Both the position numbers and the translations under genes were made by a program. Source: Pelargonium nanum (lineage: Eukaryota > Streptophyta > Magnoliopsida > Geraniales > Geraniaceae). Taken from it: a stretch of DNA of 64,000 nucleotides. Below the pieces are notes generated by a model. That model did not search any database. It saw only the letters and a list, made by a program, of their open reading frames with translations, and was not told the origin of the DNA. Location of the stretch: assembly GCA_036897485.1 (NCBI GenBank), contig JAYMTF010000039.1, forward strand, positions 1-64,000. The letters run 5' to 3'. Shown here one piece after another: positions 37,401-48,134 of this stretch. Position 1 is the stretch's first letter. Each line of letters starts with the position of its first letter.

Positions 37401-37913
37401 AGCTATTATAGGTCTCAATATGGGGCAGGTAGTTTAATGTTTTATATCCCAAAACTTGGAGACTACTAAACTATCTTGGTTTTGGATGTTCACAATTCTG
37501 TTTGTGTAGGACTTAGCTTTAAGAGTTTGGAGAGTTTAAATTAGTTTAGACTAGTTTAACTAAGTCGTAGGTCACAAACTTAAGATTTACACAATCACTG
37601 GGGCACTGCTACAGTTTGTGTTAGTCAAATTATTCAAATATCAAATAAGACCTAACAAGCTTTCTAACTGATAACAGTATTCAGCAAGTGCAAAAGGTAA
37701 TGGTTCATATAAAGTTTGATTATTACCTCTTCCTTTCTGATGAACTTTCCACGTATAATTTCAGGTTCTTCAAGCATTAAAGTGAGGGATGAACAGACTG
37801 GAACAGTACACTTTATAGGTTCCCACTATATTTCTTCTGCGTTCAGTTTGAATGCCAAAAGGGTTATAATTTTGTTGTTGATTACTGTGCTGCTTCAAAC
37901 GTTAATATGTTGA
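31500..37913 (+). CDS. GPI-anchored-type aspartic protease (A36/A39-like)
   Basis: This is a pepsin-family (A1) protease predicted to reach the cell surface through the secretory path. Exons are 31500-31735, 31844-31973, 32526-32773, 33511-33738, 34456-34618, 34704-34777, 35832-35919, 36619-36694, 36892-36963 and 37765-37913, giving 487 aa in consistent phase. The N-terminus has a hydrophobic signal peptide (LTFLLLLLSTTVSA). The first catalytic aspartate is D99 in VDTGSD and the second is D316 in DSGTTLAYLP. The cysteine-rich segment after the first aspartate (NCIQCSECP) is typical of plant atypical or nucellin-like enzymes. The C-terminus ends in a hydrophobic stretch (VIILLLITVLLQTLIC) after a small polar region, as in GPI-anchored family members. 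Arabidopsis A36/A39 act in pollen and pollen-tube guidance; that role is not shown here. An AATAAA signal is at 37952-37957. Confidence 0.95.
32865..32972. repeat. Imperfect inverted repeat in an aspartic protease intron
   Basis: TTGGAAAAGTTTAG followed by AAAATGGGAGGTAAAGA near 32865-32905 faces its approximate reverse complement near 32936-32972 (ATCTTCCATTTTTACC, then CAACTTTTCCTAGA). It may be a small foldback element. No target duplication was found. Confidence 0.4.
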
Positions 37914-40549
37914 ACCACAACTAATGCAACATATCAGTGGTAAAGAATTAAAATAAAGAATAGTAAATCCGAAAGAAAACGAAGGTTGTAGGTTTTACCT
38001 TTGTATTTATGCTCTCACTAGTAGACAAGGGGTCGTACTTGATTGATATCATCGTACTAAACTTTCGCTTGGGTTACTTTTTTTATTCCCAAAGTGAAGT
38101 TGATTTGTAAAAATGTGCTTACGACCTGTCAAAAGTGTACATGGTTTTAGATTGTGTTTAATTTATGATTTGGCATGCATTTTTGTTTGTTATTTTTGTT
38201 TTAAATCAATGGTGGTTCATATAGAATTATATGATGGAAGTGTATATTCTAAGTAACTAAATAAATACACGTGTCCCACACCAACTACAAGTCTAGGATT
38301 CCAGTTCCTTAGCCTGCATATATACAAGTAATTATAATGGGCATTTGAGGTTATGGCCTATGCTTTTCAAATCTGTTGGAACAAAGCATATAAGATTAGG
38401 TTTATGAAACTATGAAATATAGACAGATAGCTTGCATCCAAACTTTATGAACAATATTCTGTCAATTTACAGAAGTATGTCTTCAGATGCATTGAAAGAA
38501 GTGAGATTGAAAGCCTTAGATCCAGTTTTAATATACATTTTAGGTATAAGCAAATTAATCATATAAAACACTTCATATCTTCATATCGTGGCTTTCTTTC
38601 TTTAGGTTTATATTTTTTAAACTCATGCATGTTCTTCATTTAACCACGAAATACCAAATAAAACTAATCACATATGGACTTGTAAATAATGCTGTAAGCG
38701 TGCATAGGTAGTAAAATAGAGAGAGCAGAATAAGAGGAAAGTGGAAGACAAAATTTTACTTCCATAAAAAAATTTAAAATCCTTTTCAGAGAAACATGTC
38801 GAAAATTATTTGTTTTGATAGATGATCCATCAAATTGGGCATTAATATTGAGGGAAGCAGAATACTTCTGGACATTTCATAATTGGAGGTACATTGAAGA
38901 ATAAAAAACTTTAAGGTTGGCATTGCAAGGGACTTCATATTTAAGGGGATATAGCAAAATGGTGATTAACTTATATTAATATTTGATTATGATTTTTTTT
39001 TTTTTTTGGGGGGGGGGGGGGTGGTTGTATTGTTTTTAAGATTTATATTTTCAATGCTAATGTCAGATATACTTTTCAAGAATCTATTCAAAATTATTAT
39101 ATCTATCTGTGTTCATATTATCTATATTCAGATTATGAGTCCAAGAAGACTGATTGTATGTGCTGTAGGGATCACAGTTAGTAAACCTTGTAGTAGGATC
39201 GTATTATGGAGGGTCTCGGAGTGTCTGTTGCTAGACTGTATAAATGAAAACTTGAAAATGACATATATCTGTCTGTATCGGTTTGACGCCTACACATACA
39301 TTGAATTAGTGAATTATTCAAGTTGAAAATTGTGTGTGTAACAATGTCATTCTAGACCTTTATTAATTGGTAATGACTAATGAGGGAAAGACAGTGTTGC
39401 TAGCAATTGTTCCAAAGAAGGCTATGTCCTGGATCCAGAAAATGATGTATCATGGACATATGTTATGCCATTTTACGTGGGTTTTAACTTTCCTTCTTTT
39501 TCTTCTTCATCATCATCATCTTTTTATTATTATCAATAATTGGTATTAGTCTATACATTAGATAGATGTCTCATTCTTCAGTATTTTTTTTCTAAATCGT
39601 TTTCCATCAGTATTGTTCCTCTCAAGGAATATAATGCTATATTTCTAAAATGGTTCCCTATTCCTGGCAAGTACTTTGTGCTTATCTAGACTAGAGTTTC
39701 TGTTAACCTATTAATATCCCCCGGATGAACGAGGATCTCTCGTGAACAATAATTGTGGTTCTGGTGGTAGTGTCTGACTTTTTCTTTGTAGGCTTCTATC
39801 CTGTTATCATTATTGAGTGAGTTGATTAAGCAGTGTATGTTCATACACAGATATATACTGTACGCGTGTTTGTGCCACCACGATTGCGTGTGTGAGAGAA
39901 CTTCTTTGAGATATGTCCCCGTGTTCTTTTCTCTCTATTTTTTCCTGTCATCAGATTGTTTGACATTATATTTATGGTGGGAAAATATTAGTTTAGTTAG
40001 TGGTGCATCATGTTTCTCACAGAAAAATAGTTGGCCAGATAGTGAGAAGTTTTGTGCGATGTGATTCTTTGGTGTTTTTGTCGTCCAGTTCTGTTTCGTT
40101 TTCGTTATGCAAAAGAAAAAGAGTTAATCAAGTGGACCCAAATACGTGTGTTATCAATGTCTTCTACATGTGGTCTGTTTTATATTCACACGACTGATTT
40201 CATATGTTAGAATTGGAGAACAGAAATGTGAAGAAACAGTAATATAGAGATATTAGTTGTTCCTGATGTTCCGATATACTGTTCTAGTGTTATTTACACC
40301 TTGGAGTAGTCTTGATCCTTGTCGTATTATGCATGCATTATTCACTACTGTATTTTCCTGCCTTGTCTTTTTACCTTCATAACAATTACAGGAACTGAGA
40401 ACCATTAATGTTGTATATGAAATTGTGATGATTTCACTTCTCTGTTAAGCATTCATTGGAGAATATTGCAGTTGCTCTTTAAATTAAAAGGGTTAGAAGC
40501 AATAGAAGATTGATATTGCGACACATGAAGGAACAGGTGGTGGTTGGTG
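37914..40549. other. Spacer between the convergent aspartic protease and TPD1-like genes
   Basis: It holds the aspartic protease 3' UTR at the left and the TPD1-like 3' UTR at the right. A poly(T) run adjoins a poly(G) run at 38993-39021. Open frames at 39006-39326 and 39813-40064 have no protein-like features. I see no gene between 38000 and 40500. Confidence 0.5.
38993..39021. repeat. Adjacent T15 and G14 homopolymer runs
   Basis: Fifteen T residues (38993-39007) run straight into fourteen G residues (39008-39021). Such tracts mutate fast and are often mis-called in assemblies, so the exact lengths are uncertain. Confidence 0.75.
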
Positions 40550-41250
40550 TCACTCACACTGGAAGTACCATTTTCCTGGTTGCATGAGATACTTTTGGTG
40601 TGAGTAACTGAAAGAGAAGTTTTGCAGGGGAGCCAAGGGTAAGCCGCTATTGATGACACAATCGTCATAAGCGAGCACCTTAAGTAACTTGGGATCCACA
40701 AGTGGTTGAGGAAAGCTTCCACATTTGAGATGAACATTGATAATTGGGCACATGGGACATGTGTTGTGCACTTGCACCTTGAATTTCGGGGGGTTCCCCA
40801 ACCCGACTTTAGTCTGCTGCACTGTCGGAGCACTGTCATCACACTTCTCTCCAAACCCTGCATATATTCACATATAACTCACAAATTAGCTGCATTTTCT
40901 CTAATATTGTATTTGCCTAACAGGTTCCACTCTGTGTTCTTGGTGTGCTCCTGCCATGAAGAAGGTAATTTCAAACAAAGTTGGTGACTTTTACATATTG
41001 TGAAAAGTTATATTCTGAGAACTTATGTCATGAATGCAATGCATATGTGATAATTTTGTATGATCTGTATGTACATGTGCATATGCATAAAAGCATTAGT
41101 GTGTTTGTGTGAAGCATGTGCTTTTGTTCAAGGCTATGTGCATCAGTGCATGTGTGTGTGTGTCTAGAGAGGGAGAGAGAGACCATTTTGAAGAGTGGCC
41201 AGTATAAGAGAAGTGCAGATGAAGAGGTGAAGAGATGGGTATGGTGACAT
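40550..41250 (-). CDS. Small secreted cysteine-rich protein, TPD1-like family
   Basis: Two exons, 41250-41184 and 40857-40550, splice in phase into 124 aa. Exon 1 encodes a signal peptide (MSPYPSLHLFICTSLILA) and exon 2 the mature part. The mature part matches the TPD1-like pattern: KCDDS, then QTKVG, FKVQVHNTCPMC, NVHLKCGSF, a DPKLLKVLAYDDC block and a closing FQC, giving six cysteines after the signal peptide. TPD1 is a secreted ligand for the EMS1 receptor kinase in anthers. Most relatives of this short type have no known role, so function is inferred at family level only. A TATATAA box lies at about 41342-41348 on this strand. In-frame ATGs also occur at 41268 and 41331. The last is probably upstream of the transcript start, and 41250 has the better context (A at -3). 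The donor (AATG|GTCTCT) is unremarkable but weak. Confidence 0.8.
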
Positions 41251-41340
41251 TTTGTGACAAGTGGGCATGAAATGGGTATGAAGATGTGTTATAATATCAA
41301 AGGGGTTGCAAATTGCATGGAAGTGGAACATGAAAGGAGG

Positions 41341-41349
41341 TTATATAGA
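41341..41349 (-). promoter_or_regulatory. TATA box of the TPD1-like gene
   Basis: On the minus strand the sequence reads CTATATAAC, about 95 bp before the chosen ATG. The expected start of transcription would be near 41315. That would exclude the in-frame ATG at 41331 and leave those at 41268 and 41250. Confidence 0.5.
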
Positions 41350-41720
41350 GGCAGATAATAGGTTTTGGGGGATAAAGTGGTTGTGTGGTTGTGGAGAGAA
41401 GTAGGAAGGAGGAGTCACAAGATGCTAGAGGAGAAGAGGAGAAGAGGAGAGGTGAGGAGGTACATTATTACAAAACAAGCTCACTCCTCCCATCACATGG
41501 CCCAAGTCAGACCAGAGTCTATGCAATTGCAGTTCACAAGTATGAAAAAGTCACATGCTCTGCTCCCAACTGAAACCTGTCTGTCCCTGTGCATAAATCC
41601 AGACAAGTCATGTGTGGTAAAAGGAGCTACACAACTCCCTGTATTGATCCCCTTTTACTTTTGTCTACTCTTTGATTGCTCTATCATTATCAAGGAAGGA
41701 CCCTACTTTGACTGTGTTTA

Positions 41721-42184
41721 GGGGCTTGTTTGGTAACGTTATTGAAAAACTGTAAGAAGCTGAAATAAGTTGTTTTGCATAGTTATTTATGTTTGGTAAA
41801 TTAACAACTGCTTGGAGTCTACCAATTATCGACATGAACATGGTGTAATTAAAAATTGGATGATTAATTTATTGAATTTGAATGATGATTATTTTGAATA
41901 AGACATACGATTTGTTTTTGGCAAAACAAAAATAGTCAGCTTGTTTTGGGTAAATGGTTGACCATCATACAATTATAGTTGACCAATCAGATTACTTGAA
42001 TTGACTTCTACAAGAAAATGACTGTATTTATCGAATATTATGAGTGTAAGTTAATTGCATCTTATTTTCTTCTTAAAGTTCATCAAAAATTTCAAGGGAG
42101 ATACAAATTACTGTAACGCTCCTTCAACTCTTTGATATATGTGACACCTCCTTCAAGGATGCAATAGTATTACCAAACAAGCAC
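41721..42184. mobile_element. Tourist-like (PIF/Harbinger) MITE, 464 bp
   Basis: The left end GGGGCTTGTTTGGTAA and right end TTACCAAACAAGCAC are near-perfect inverted copies. TTA flanks both sides (41718-41720 and 42185-42187). The inside has no coding capacity. It sits about 370 bp upstream of the TPD1-like TATA box, so it could supply promoter sequence. Confidence 0.8.
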
Positions 42185-42187
42185 TTA

Positions 42188-42940
42188 GGCAAGTCACAGA
42201 GGAGAGATATTTATGCAAATATTTTCTTCAATACTTTTTTTTTTGACTAATTTTCTTCAATACTTAACATTGTCTAGTTTATAACAATTTAAATAAATCA
42301 ATATCCAGTGATTCAATACATAATATCTCAAAATATCACTGAAGCAATCACTACCTCTTTCAACCTTTCATGTTCTAATAGATTGAGTGGAGAAAGAATC
42401 CAATTACTTGACCATCAGCTTTTTCTTATTTTTCCTTGTTATTCATGAAGTACACAAGACAATTTCAAAAACATAGCATAGAAAGTAAAAGGTAAAATAA
42501 AACAGCCACACAAATTACAGGACCAAACTGATTTAAATGGTTTACAAGACTTGGATTACAAAAACTCCAAATCAACAAATGCTAGGGAGAGAGAGGTAAT
42601 CACCAACACACAAAATAAGGTCGGCTTTGTGCTCCTCTCCACTCCACTCCACTCCATTCTACTACCCATAGTATATATATGTAATTAAATAAAATGCCCG
42701 ACCTGACCTGACTCCAATCTTTCATTTCATCCCAACTTTTCACTAAAACCAGACCAATATATGAGAAAAAGAATGAAAGAAACATATTGACAATGATTAT
42801 GTATAACAAATTCAGGAAAAATAAAAGAATGACCTTTTATTTTTTAGACCTATCCTTCGCAACTGTGCAATCCATCCATCCCATTGAACGAAGCTACTGT
42901 GCACTCTAATTGTAGCTCCAAATGCCCATCATGGACGATC
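42188..42940. other. Spacer between the TPD1-like promoter region and PP2C
   Basis: AT-rich sequence. The right part should hold the 3' UTR of the minus-strand PP2C gene. Nothing else is recognisable. Confidence 0.5.
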
Positions 42941-45504
42941 CTATTCAGCATCCTTCTTGCTGCCAACATCAATTGGATCTGCTACTGATGGCATCGCTAT
43001 CTGCTCCTCGTTCATAGTGTAAGTAGAGTAATTGCTACAACTGGAGTCAAAGAAGAGACAAACCACGGCACAATCATCAACCTTGGATGTAGGGTATTTG
43101 TACTTCCAAGCTTCAACTGCTAATTCAACCAGGCTTCGAGCAGCACTGGACCGCGGCACTGATGCTACTATGTCTACCACCTCCTGGTTTGAGAGAACAT
43201 CCCAGACCTGCCAATGTAAGGAGTCTTATAAAGGTAAGCACACTTACTTTCATGATTTATCAGCAAAATTGACAATCCGAGTGCTTTTTATCATTTAAAA
43301 AAATTCAACTGCAATAATTAGTGGAATAATAGAAGTAATATTTGTTCTGAAGTGTATTGACCATTCACCTCAGGTGGACAAACAAGAAACCAAATTCTCA
43401 ATACCAAAATCAGAAAGATGTGGAGAAAATACAATAGTAATTTTTACAAAGGTCTTCTCCAAAAGACCTCAAATAATTTAATAATACAAAATTACTGGGA
43501 ATATAAAACTGGATAGAGCATCTATTTGCTAAGAAAGCAGTGAGATAGAGACTCTTTTCTGTTAAGAAAATGCATAATTTCTTCAAGTCTGCATAACAAT
43601 TTAAGAATTTTATTTACCCAAAAATTTGAAATGCCTAATGACTGGATACAGCAGTTGTCTGTATATAAAAAATTGCAAATTCTTCAGTCAGAAAATCTTT
43701 GAGTTTTTAATCTACTCCAAAACATGGAATTGTTAATACTTGGATAGTTGGATGCGATAAAAGAAACAGCTAGGTTAAGACTGATATAGGTCCCAAGAAC
43801 TTAACAAAAGATATATAGTTTTTGGCCGTAAAAAAAAAAGCATATTTGGTGTATCACCTACCCCATCTGTAGCCAAGACAACAAATTCATCCTTATCAGT
43901 GAGACGATGATGATAAATCTCAGGAACTGAAATCAGACCAAAGTCTTTAAGGCAAAAGTCACCAAAAGCACGGGCCATGGCTAGGCCAGGAGAGTTACTG
44001 TTGGGCAACCAAACCCGAGAAACTTCTGGTTCATTAGGAAGAGCAAAAACTCGCCCTTTACACAGCCGGATCCTCTTCTCTTCCACTACAAGAAAAAGTA
44101 GTGATCGTAAAAATTTAGATTCATAATTATACACCCATACCCATACCCACACACAAAGAGAGATGGATGTACCTGGAAGATTTGGTTTTAGGTCTACAGT
44201 CAACTGAACTGCAAGGAGAGTGCCATCTATATCCCGGGTACCCAACACTGCTCTGGAGTCCCCAACATTTCCAATAACAAGATTCTGTCCCTATAATTAT
44301 GAAAGAAGAAATGAAACAAAACTGCAGGCAATTATAGATCTTCAAGAAGAAGAAAAAAGTTTCGTTGTTTATCAATGGATACCTGCTTGACCAGGGTTAC
44401 GGCTGTTGTCCCACTACAATAGCAATCAATATCAGGATGAAATTTCAATTCCTTGTCCATAATTTTAAACGCCTTTAAAAAGGACTCTTCCAGTGCCTGA
44501 AGCACATCAGCCCGATTATCCTTTTGATCATGACCAGAGGACCTAGGTTCCCCATTGACTGATATTAATGGAGCATCAACTGAGGCCCTACTTCCTAAGG
44601 AACTGCTGCTTATAGAGCTAATCCCATCCATGTTGCTATTATTTAGCTCCCACTGAGCACTTAGCTTTAGAGGAAGAGCATCCCTTACTTTCTTCGCAAC
44701 CATATGCCCGTAGGGACCATGGCCATCAAAAACACCACAAAATATTGCGTCTGCCTTTGAACCAAAATTCTGTAACACAGAAAGACAGGATCATTTAATG
44801 AAAGTGTATTTGTTAATGAAGCAAGATTGGAGACCCTTGTAATAGCAAAGTTACAGGAATTCCAATCAAATTATACAAGCGATATTTTGGACCTACAGCA
44901 CAGTTACTGAAGAAACTGAGAACGGCATGCATATACCATATTAGCCAAGTCCCGTTATTTAGGTTATTTAGGCATGGATCTCATCGAAGAAACATGAACC
45001 TTCTACCATCATTATACAAATCATCTTAAAATAATATGTGGTATGAAGCTAAGAAATGTCATTCAAACAGCTAAACGCCTAATCCAGTGGGTTCCACTCT
45101 TTCCATTATTTCATTGCATGTTCAAACACTTAGTACTCCTTTTATTTTGGTTAGGCAATATCTGCATTTTGTAGACATATTGAGCCCTAAACAGTAATAA
45201 ACCTAAAGCAAATATTGTTTACATATTAGAAAATAAATAAATAAAAGATGCTAACCTCCCACACAATCATAGCATCTTGGTTGACCCCTTTCTTGCCTTG
45301 CTTGCTAAACAAGCAAGCCGCGTCCAAGGAGCCATTCAAGAACAATCTACCAGGAATTCTATGGAGCCACATCTCCAACTTGGAGTCGTTCCTCCTCAAC
45401 TGCTGCCTCCTCTTGGTGGGGTTCCTCCTCTTCCCCACCCCGGATGGTGACGCCGGAGCGTACGGCCGAGCCCCGCCGCCCTCCGCGGACAGACACGAGC
45501 CCAT
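42941..45504 (-). CDS. Protein phosphatase 2C, clade E type
   Basis: This is a Mg/Mn-dependent serine/threonine phosphatase. Coding exons on the minus strand are 45504-45256, 44769-44383, 44290-44173, 44085-43862 and 43207-42941, giving 414 aa in consistent phase. The N-terminus MGSCLS matches the clade E start and predicts N-myristoylation at G2 and palmitoylation at C4, hence membrane association. Conserved motifs are NQDAM, FDGHGPYGH (D98), CSGTTAV, GDSRAVLG (D223), ATDGVWD (D325) and VDDCAVVCLFF (D370/D371), so all metal-binding acidic residues are present. The closest remembered relatives are Arabidopsis PP2C33 and its kin. Members oppose kinase signalling, but the substrate is not shown here. 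An ATG at 45636 is in frame with no stop before 45504 and would add 44 residues. Confidence 0.96.
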
Positions 45505-45646
45505 CCCTAGGGCTCTGACGATGTTAAGCAAACACTCCAGACCCACCAAACACTCGGAACCCCGAATCTCCACCGGAGAATCCGTTGCGGCCGATTTCAG
45601 CTTCACCACAACCAAATTCTCAACTCCAAGAGTCATATAATAAAAT

Positions 45647-45763
45647 CTGCCCAAACCAATACCCACACACACACAAAATCACATCAAATTTGCGGAAAAT
45701 TCGTGAACAAACATAAATAGTACAAATGAATTTGCAGAAACTGAAGAAGGACACAGGACTCAC
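45647..45763 (-). other. Probable 5' UTR intron of the PP2C gene
   Basis: On the minus strand a good donor (ATCG|GTGAGTCC, intron starting at 45763) and a good acceptor (TTTGGGCAG|ATTTTATT, intron ending at 45647) enclose 117 bases. Removing it joins the leader to the segment that contains both candidate start codons. It is predicted from splice signals only. Confidence 0.55.
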
Positions 45764-46869
45764 CGATTGAAATAGCGGAAATCAGGATTGTGGCGTTGAA
45801 TTCAGTTGCGATGATCGTTCACAAGCATTGGAATTGGAAAATGGAAGTGAAAAATTGGAATTGGAATTGGAATTGAGCGAGCAATGAAGAAAGAATCTTG
45901 GAAATGGTGGTGTTGACCCGATCCAGATTCTCTGATTTCATCAATTGCTTACAGTTGCTCCTTCTCCACCTTTCTTCTCCAATCCAATTCCAGCCCAAAC
46001 TTTTTTATTTCTTTCTTTCTGCTTTCCTTTTTATTTCTTTATTTATTTATTTCGGATTTATAAATTCGTAAATGTTACGCTCACAGACACGCCTCTTCTG
46101 TCACTGACAACAAATCTATTTAATTATTTAATTAAATAACAATTTCCTCTCACACACTTGAGTTTTACAGAACAATTTTCGTGGACAAACTGAATTATAC
46201 AAATTTAATATTTGGAATGTTTTTCCTAGTAAACGGTTGAAAAATCACAAAATTATTTTTTAAATATAAGATGAATGTGGAGCTGTGACCGTAGCTTTTC
46301 CTTGAAAAAAGTGAGTTTTTGTTAATCTTGTTATTATCCAACTGTGCCAAATCTAATCCATAATTGGATTATTGTTCTGATGAAATGGATCCTATCTGTT
46401 GTTTTTCATTTATCCACATGAACCGTAACGTATGGGACAGCGTAACCACGAGGTTAGTGTTGTAATTTGACCTGTATAATTATGATTACAGAAATATTTT
46501 TATATGGTCAATTACGAGTATGTACGCTGTGAACTTAATGATTAAACTGGTGCGAAATTACGGAAAGGACCCGGAAGATCCAATCGAGGGCAGGTAGTAC
46601 ACGTATACACCACGTTATTGATAACAGTATCTGACGCTGCTGTTCTTATCTTAGTCTCTCCATCATTTTCTGTACGTATCCGTATTTGTTATCTAAATTA
46701 ATCCACTTGCATTTCAGTTACTCTTTTCAAAATTTTATTGGATAATTTTTTTTCTTATTCCCTATATAACTTTTATCCAACTACAAAAGAAAATCAAAAT
46801 AATATTTGAGCAAATAATTAGACGACACGTGACATTGAAAGTCACACAACACACTGAAAGTCATATCAT
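45764..46869. other. PP2C upstream region
   Basis: The part next to 45764 should contain the first PP2C leader exon and its promoter. No clear TATA box was found. The rest, to about 46870, is AT-rich with no recognisable gene. Confidence 0.5.
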
Positions 46870-47660
46870 TAGTTAAGGTTAATTGCGGTTAAACTCGGGC
46901 CGCTCTTGCATAAAGGACGAGTCGAGCTAATCGAGTCGACGCGTGACACCTGAAGTCAAACCGATCATCAAATCGATCTCATTTAATTTTGGTCAAACTA
47001 AGGCAACCTTTGCTAAACTCAGTCAAAGCCGGTCTCTTTGGCTAAATTATGGTCAGGATGTTAAATTGCCAAAGATTTGGTCAACTCCAGTCAAATGTAG
47101 AGTCAAAGTGGTAAGAGATTCGGGCCTAACAAAACAAGTTATCCCATAAGTTTTCTCACATTTTTCTCACAAGTCCGCGCATGAGATCTCTCATCCGGAC
47201 AAGAGAATATATCTAAGCATGTGTGGACACATACATCATCCAAAACTCATCACAAGAGAAAAAAAACCCAACAAAACTACCGGTGGGGGCCATACATTTC
47301 TCATCAAATCGTGCGCCGCCACATCACTAGGCAAGTGAAGGCCTATAAATAAGACCCTCCATCAAGAGGTAAAATCATTTCACAATTCACTCCCAAACTC
47401 GAAAAGCACAAAACGCTATCAAATGTTTTTCGTGTTGTCCATTGGTTTTTAAGTTTACTCGAACATTCTTCAGAACTTTTCGAATTTTCAAAATTTCATT
47501 ATCAAGTTTGTGTGAAGACCCCAATTCTCACGCTGGATGCGATCCCCCAGACACACATATAGAGTTTCTGCTTAACGGTGTGTTGACCCGTGTAGACTAC
47601 AAGTTCCAACCCAAGACTCGGAGCATCAACCCAAAATTTAGAGTAGAGCAAAGTGAAAGT
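46870..47660 (+). mobile_element. Fossil LTR-like element C
   Basis: A less AT-rich island than its surroundings. It has many GTCAAA-type repeats in the left half, a strong TATA box (CCTATAAATAAGACCCTC near 47344) and a downstream block ending TTCTGCTTAACGGTGTGTTG. The GCTTAACGGTGTG core is also present in element B. This looks like the promoter and 3' part of an LTR. No internal coding region is present, so it is a broken solo-type remnant. The limits are approximate. Confidence 0.45.
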
Positions 47661-48134
47661 CGGTATAAATAAACACAGTACACCCAAGAAATTATACAAA
47701 CAAATTATAAGGGAATTATGAATCCAGCTAACTAAACTATTATCAAAACAAAAATAAGGTTAAATGGTTTTGCATCCTCTAAACTCATTTTTTCTGTTTT
47801 AGTTCCTAATTAGGATTTTGCATGTATTTAGCCATTGCATTAATTTTTTTATTTTTCTTACCCTTATTAACCGATTATAGTATGTCAACTTATGTCACGT
47901 CTGATACTGAGAATAAGTCATCACGTCATATCATAATAATAACAGGATTAAAAGGAATTGTCGGGCCCAACAAAATGCTACCAGCTTTCCAGCCCAATAG
48001 TCGCAGCCCAATCTTCGTCTTCTTCTTGTGTGACGCATGTTTCACCAGTTGAGAAAGAAAACGCAAATTGCAGACAAAAAGGAGGGAGGAGGCGCAGAGG
48101 ACATTAGATTGAAGGAAGATTTGGGAGTTAGTTA

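Noticed and set aside
41365-41721. 118-codon open frame on the plus strand upstream of the TPD1-like gene
   Set aside because: Low-complexity GA-rich translation ending at the MITE boundary. It is better explained as the minus-strand gene's promoter region.
45248-45640. 130-codon open frame on the plus strand opposite PP2C exon 1
   Set aside because: It is the mirror of a GC-rich coding exon. It has no homology I recognise and no promoter.
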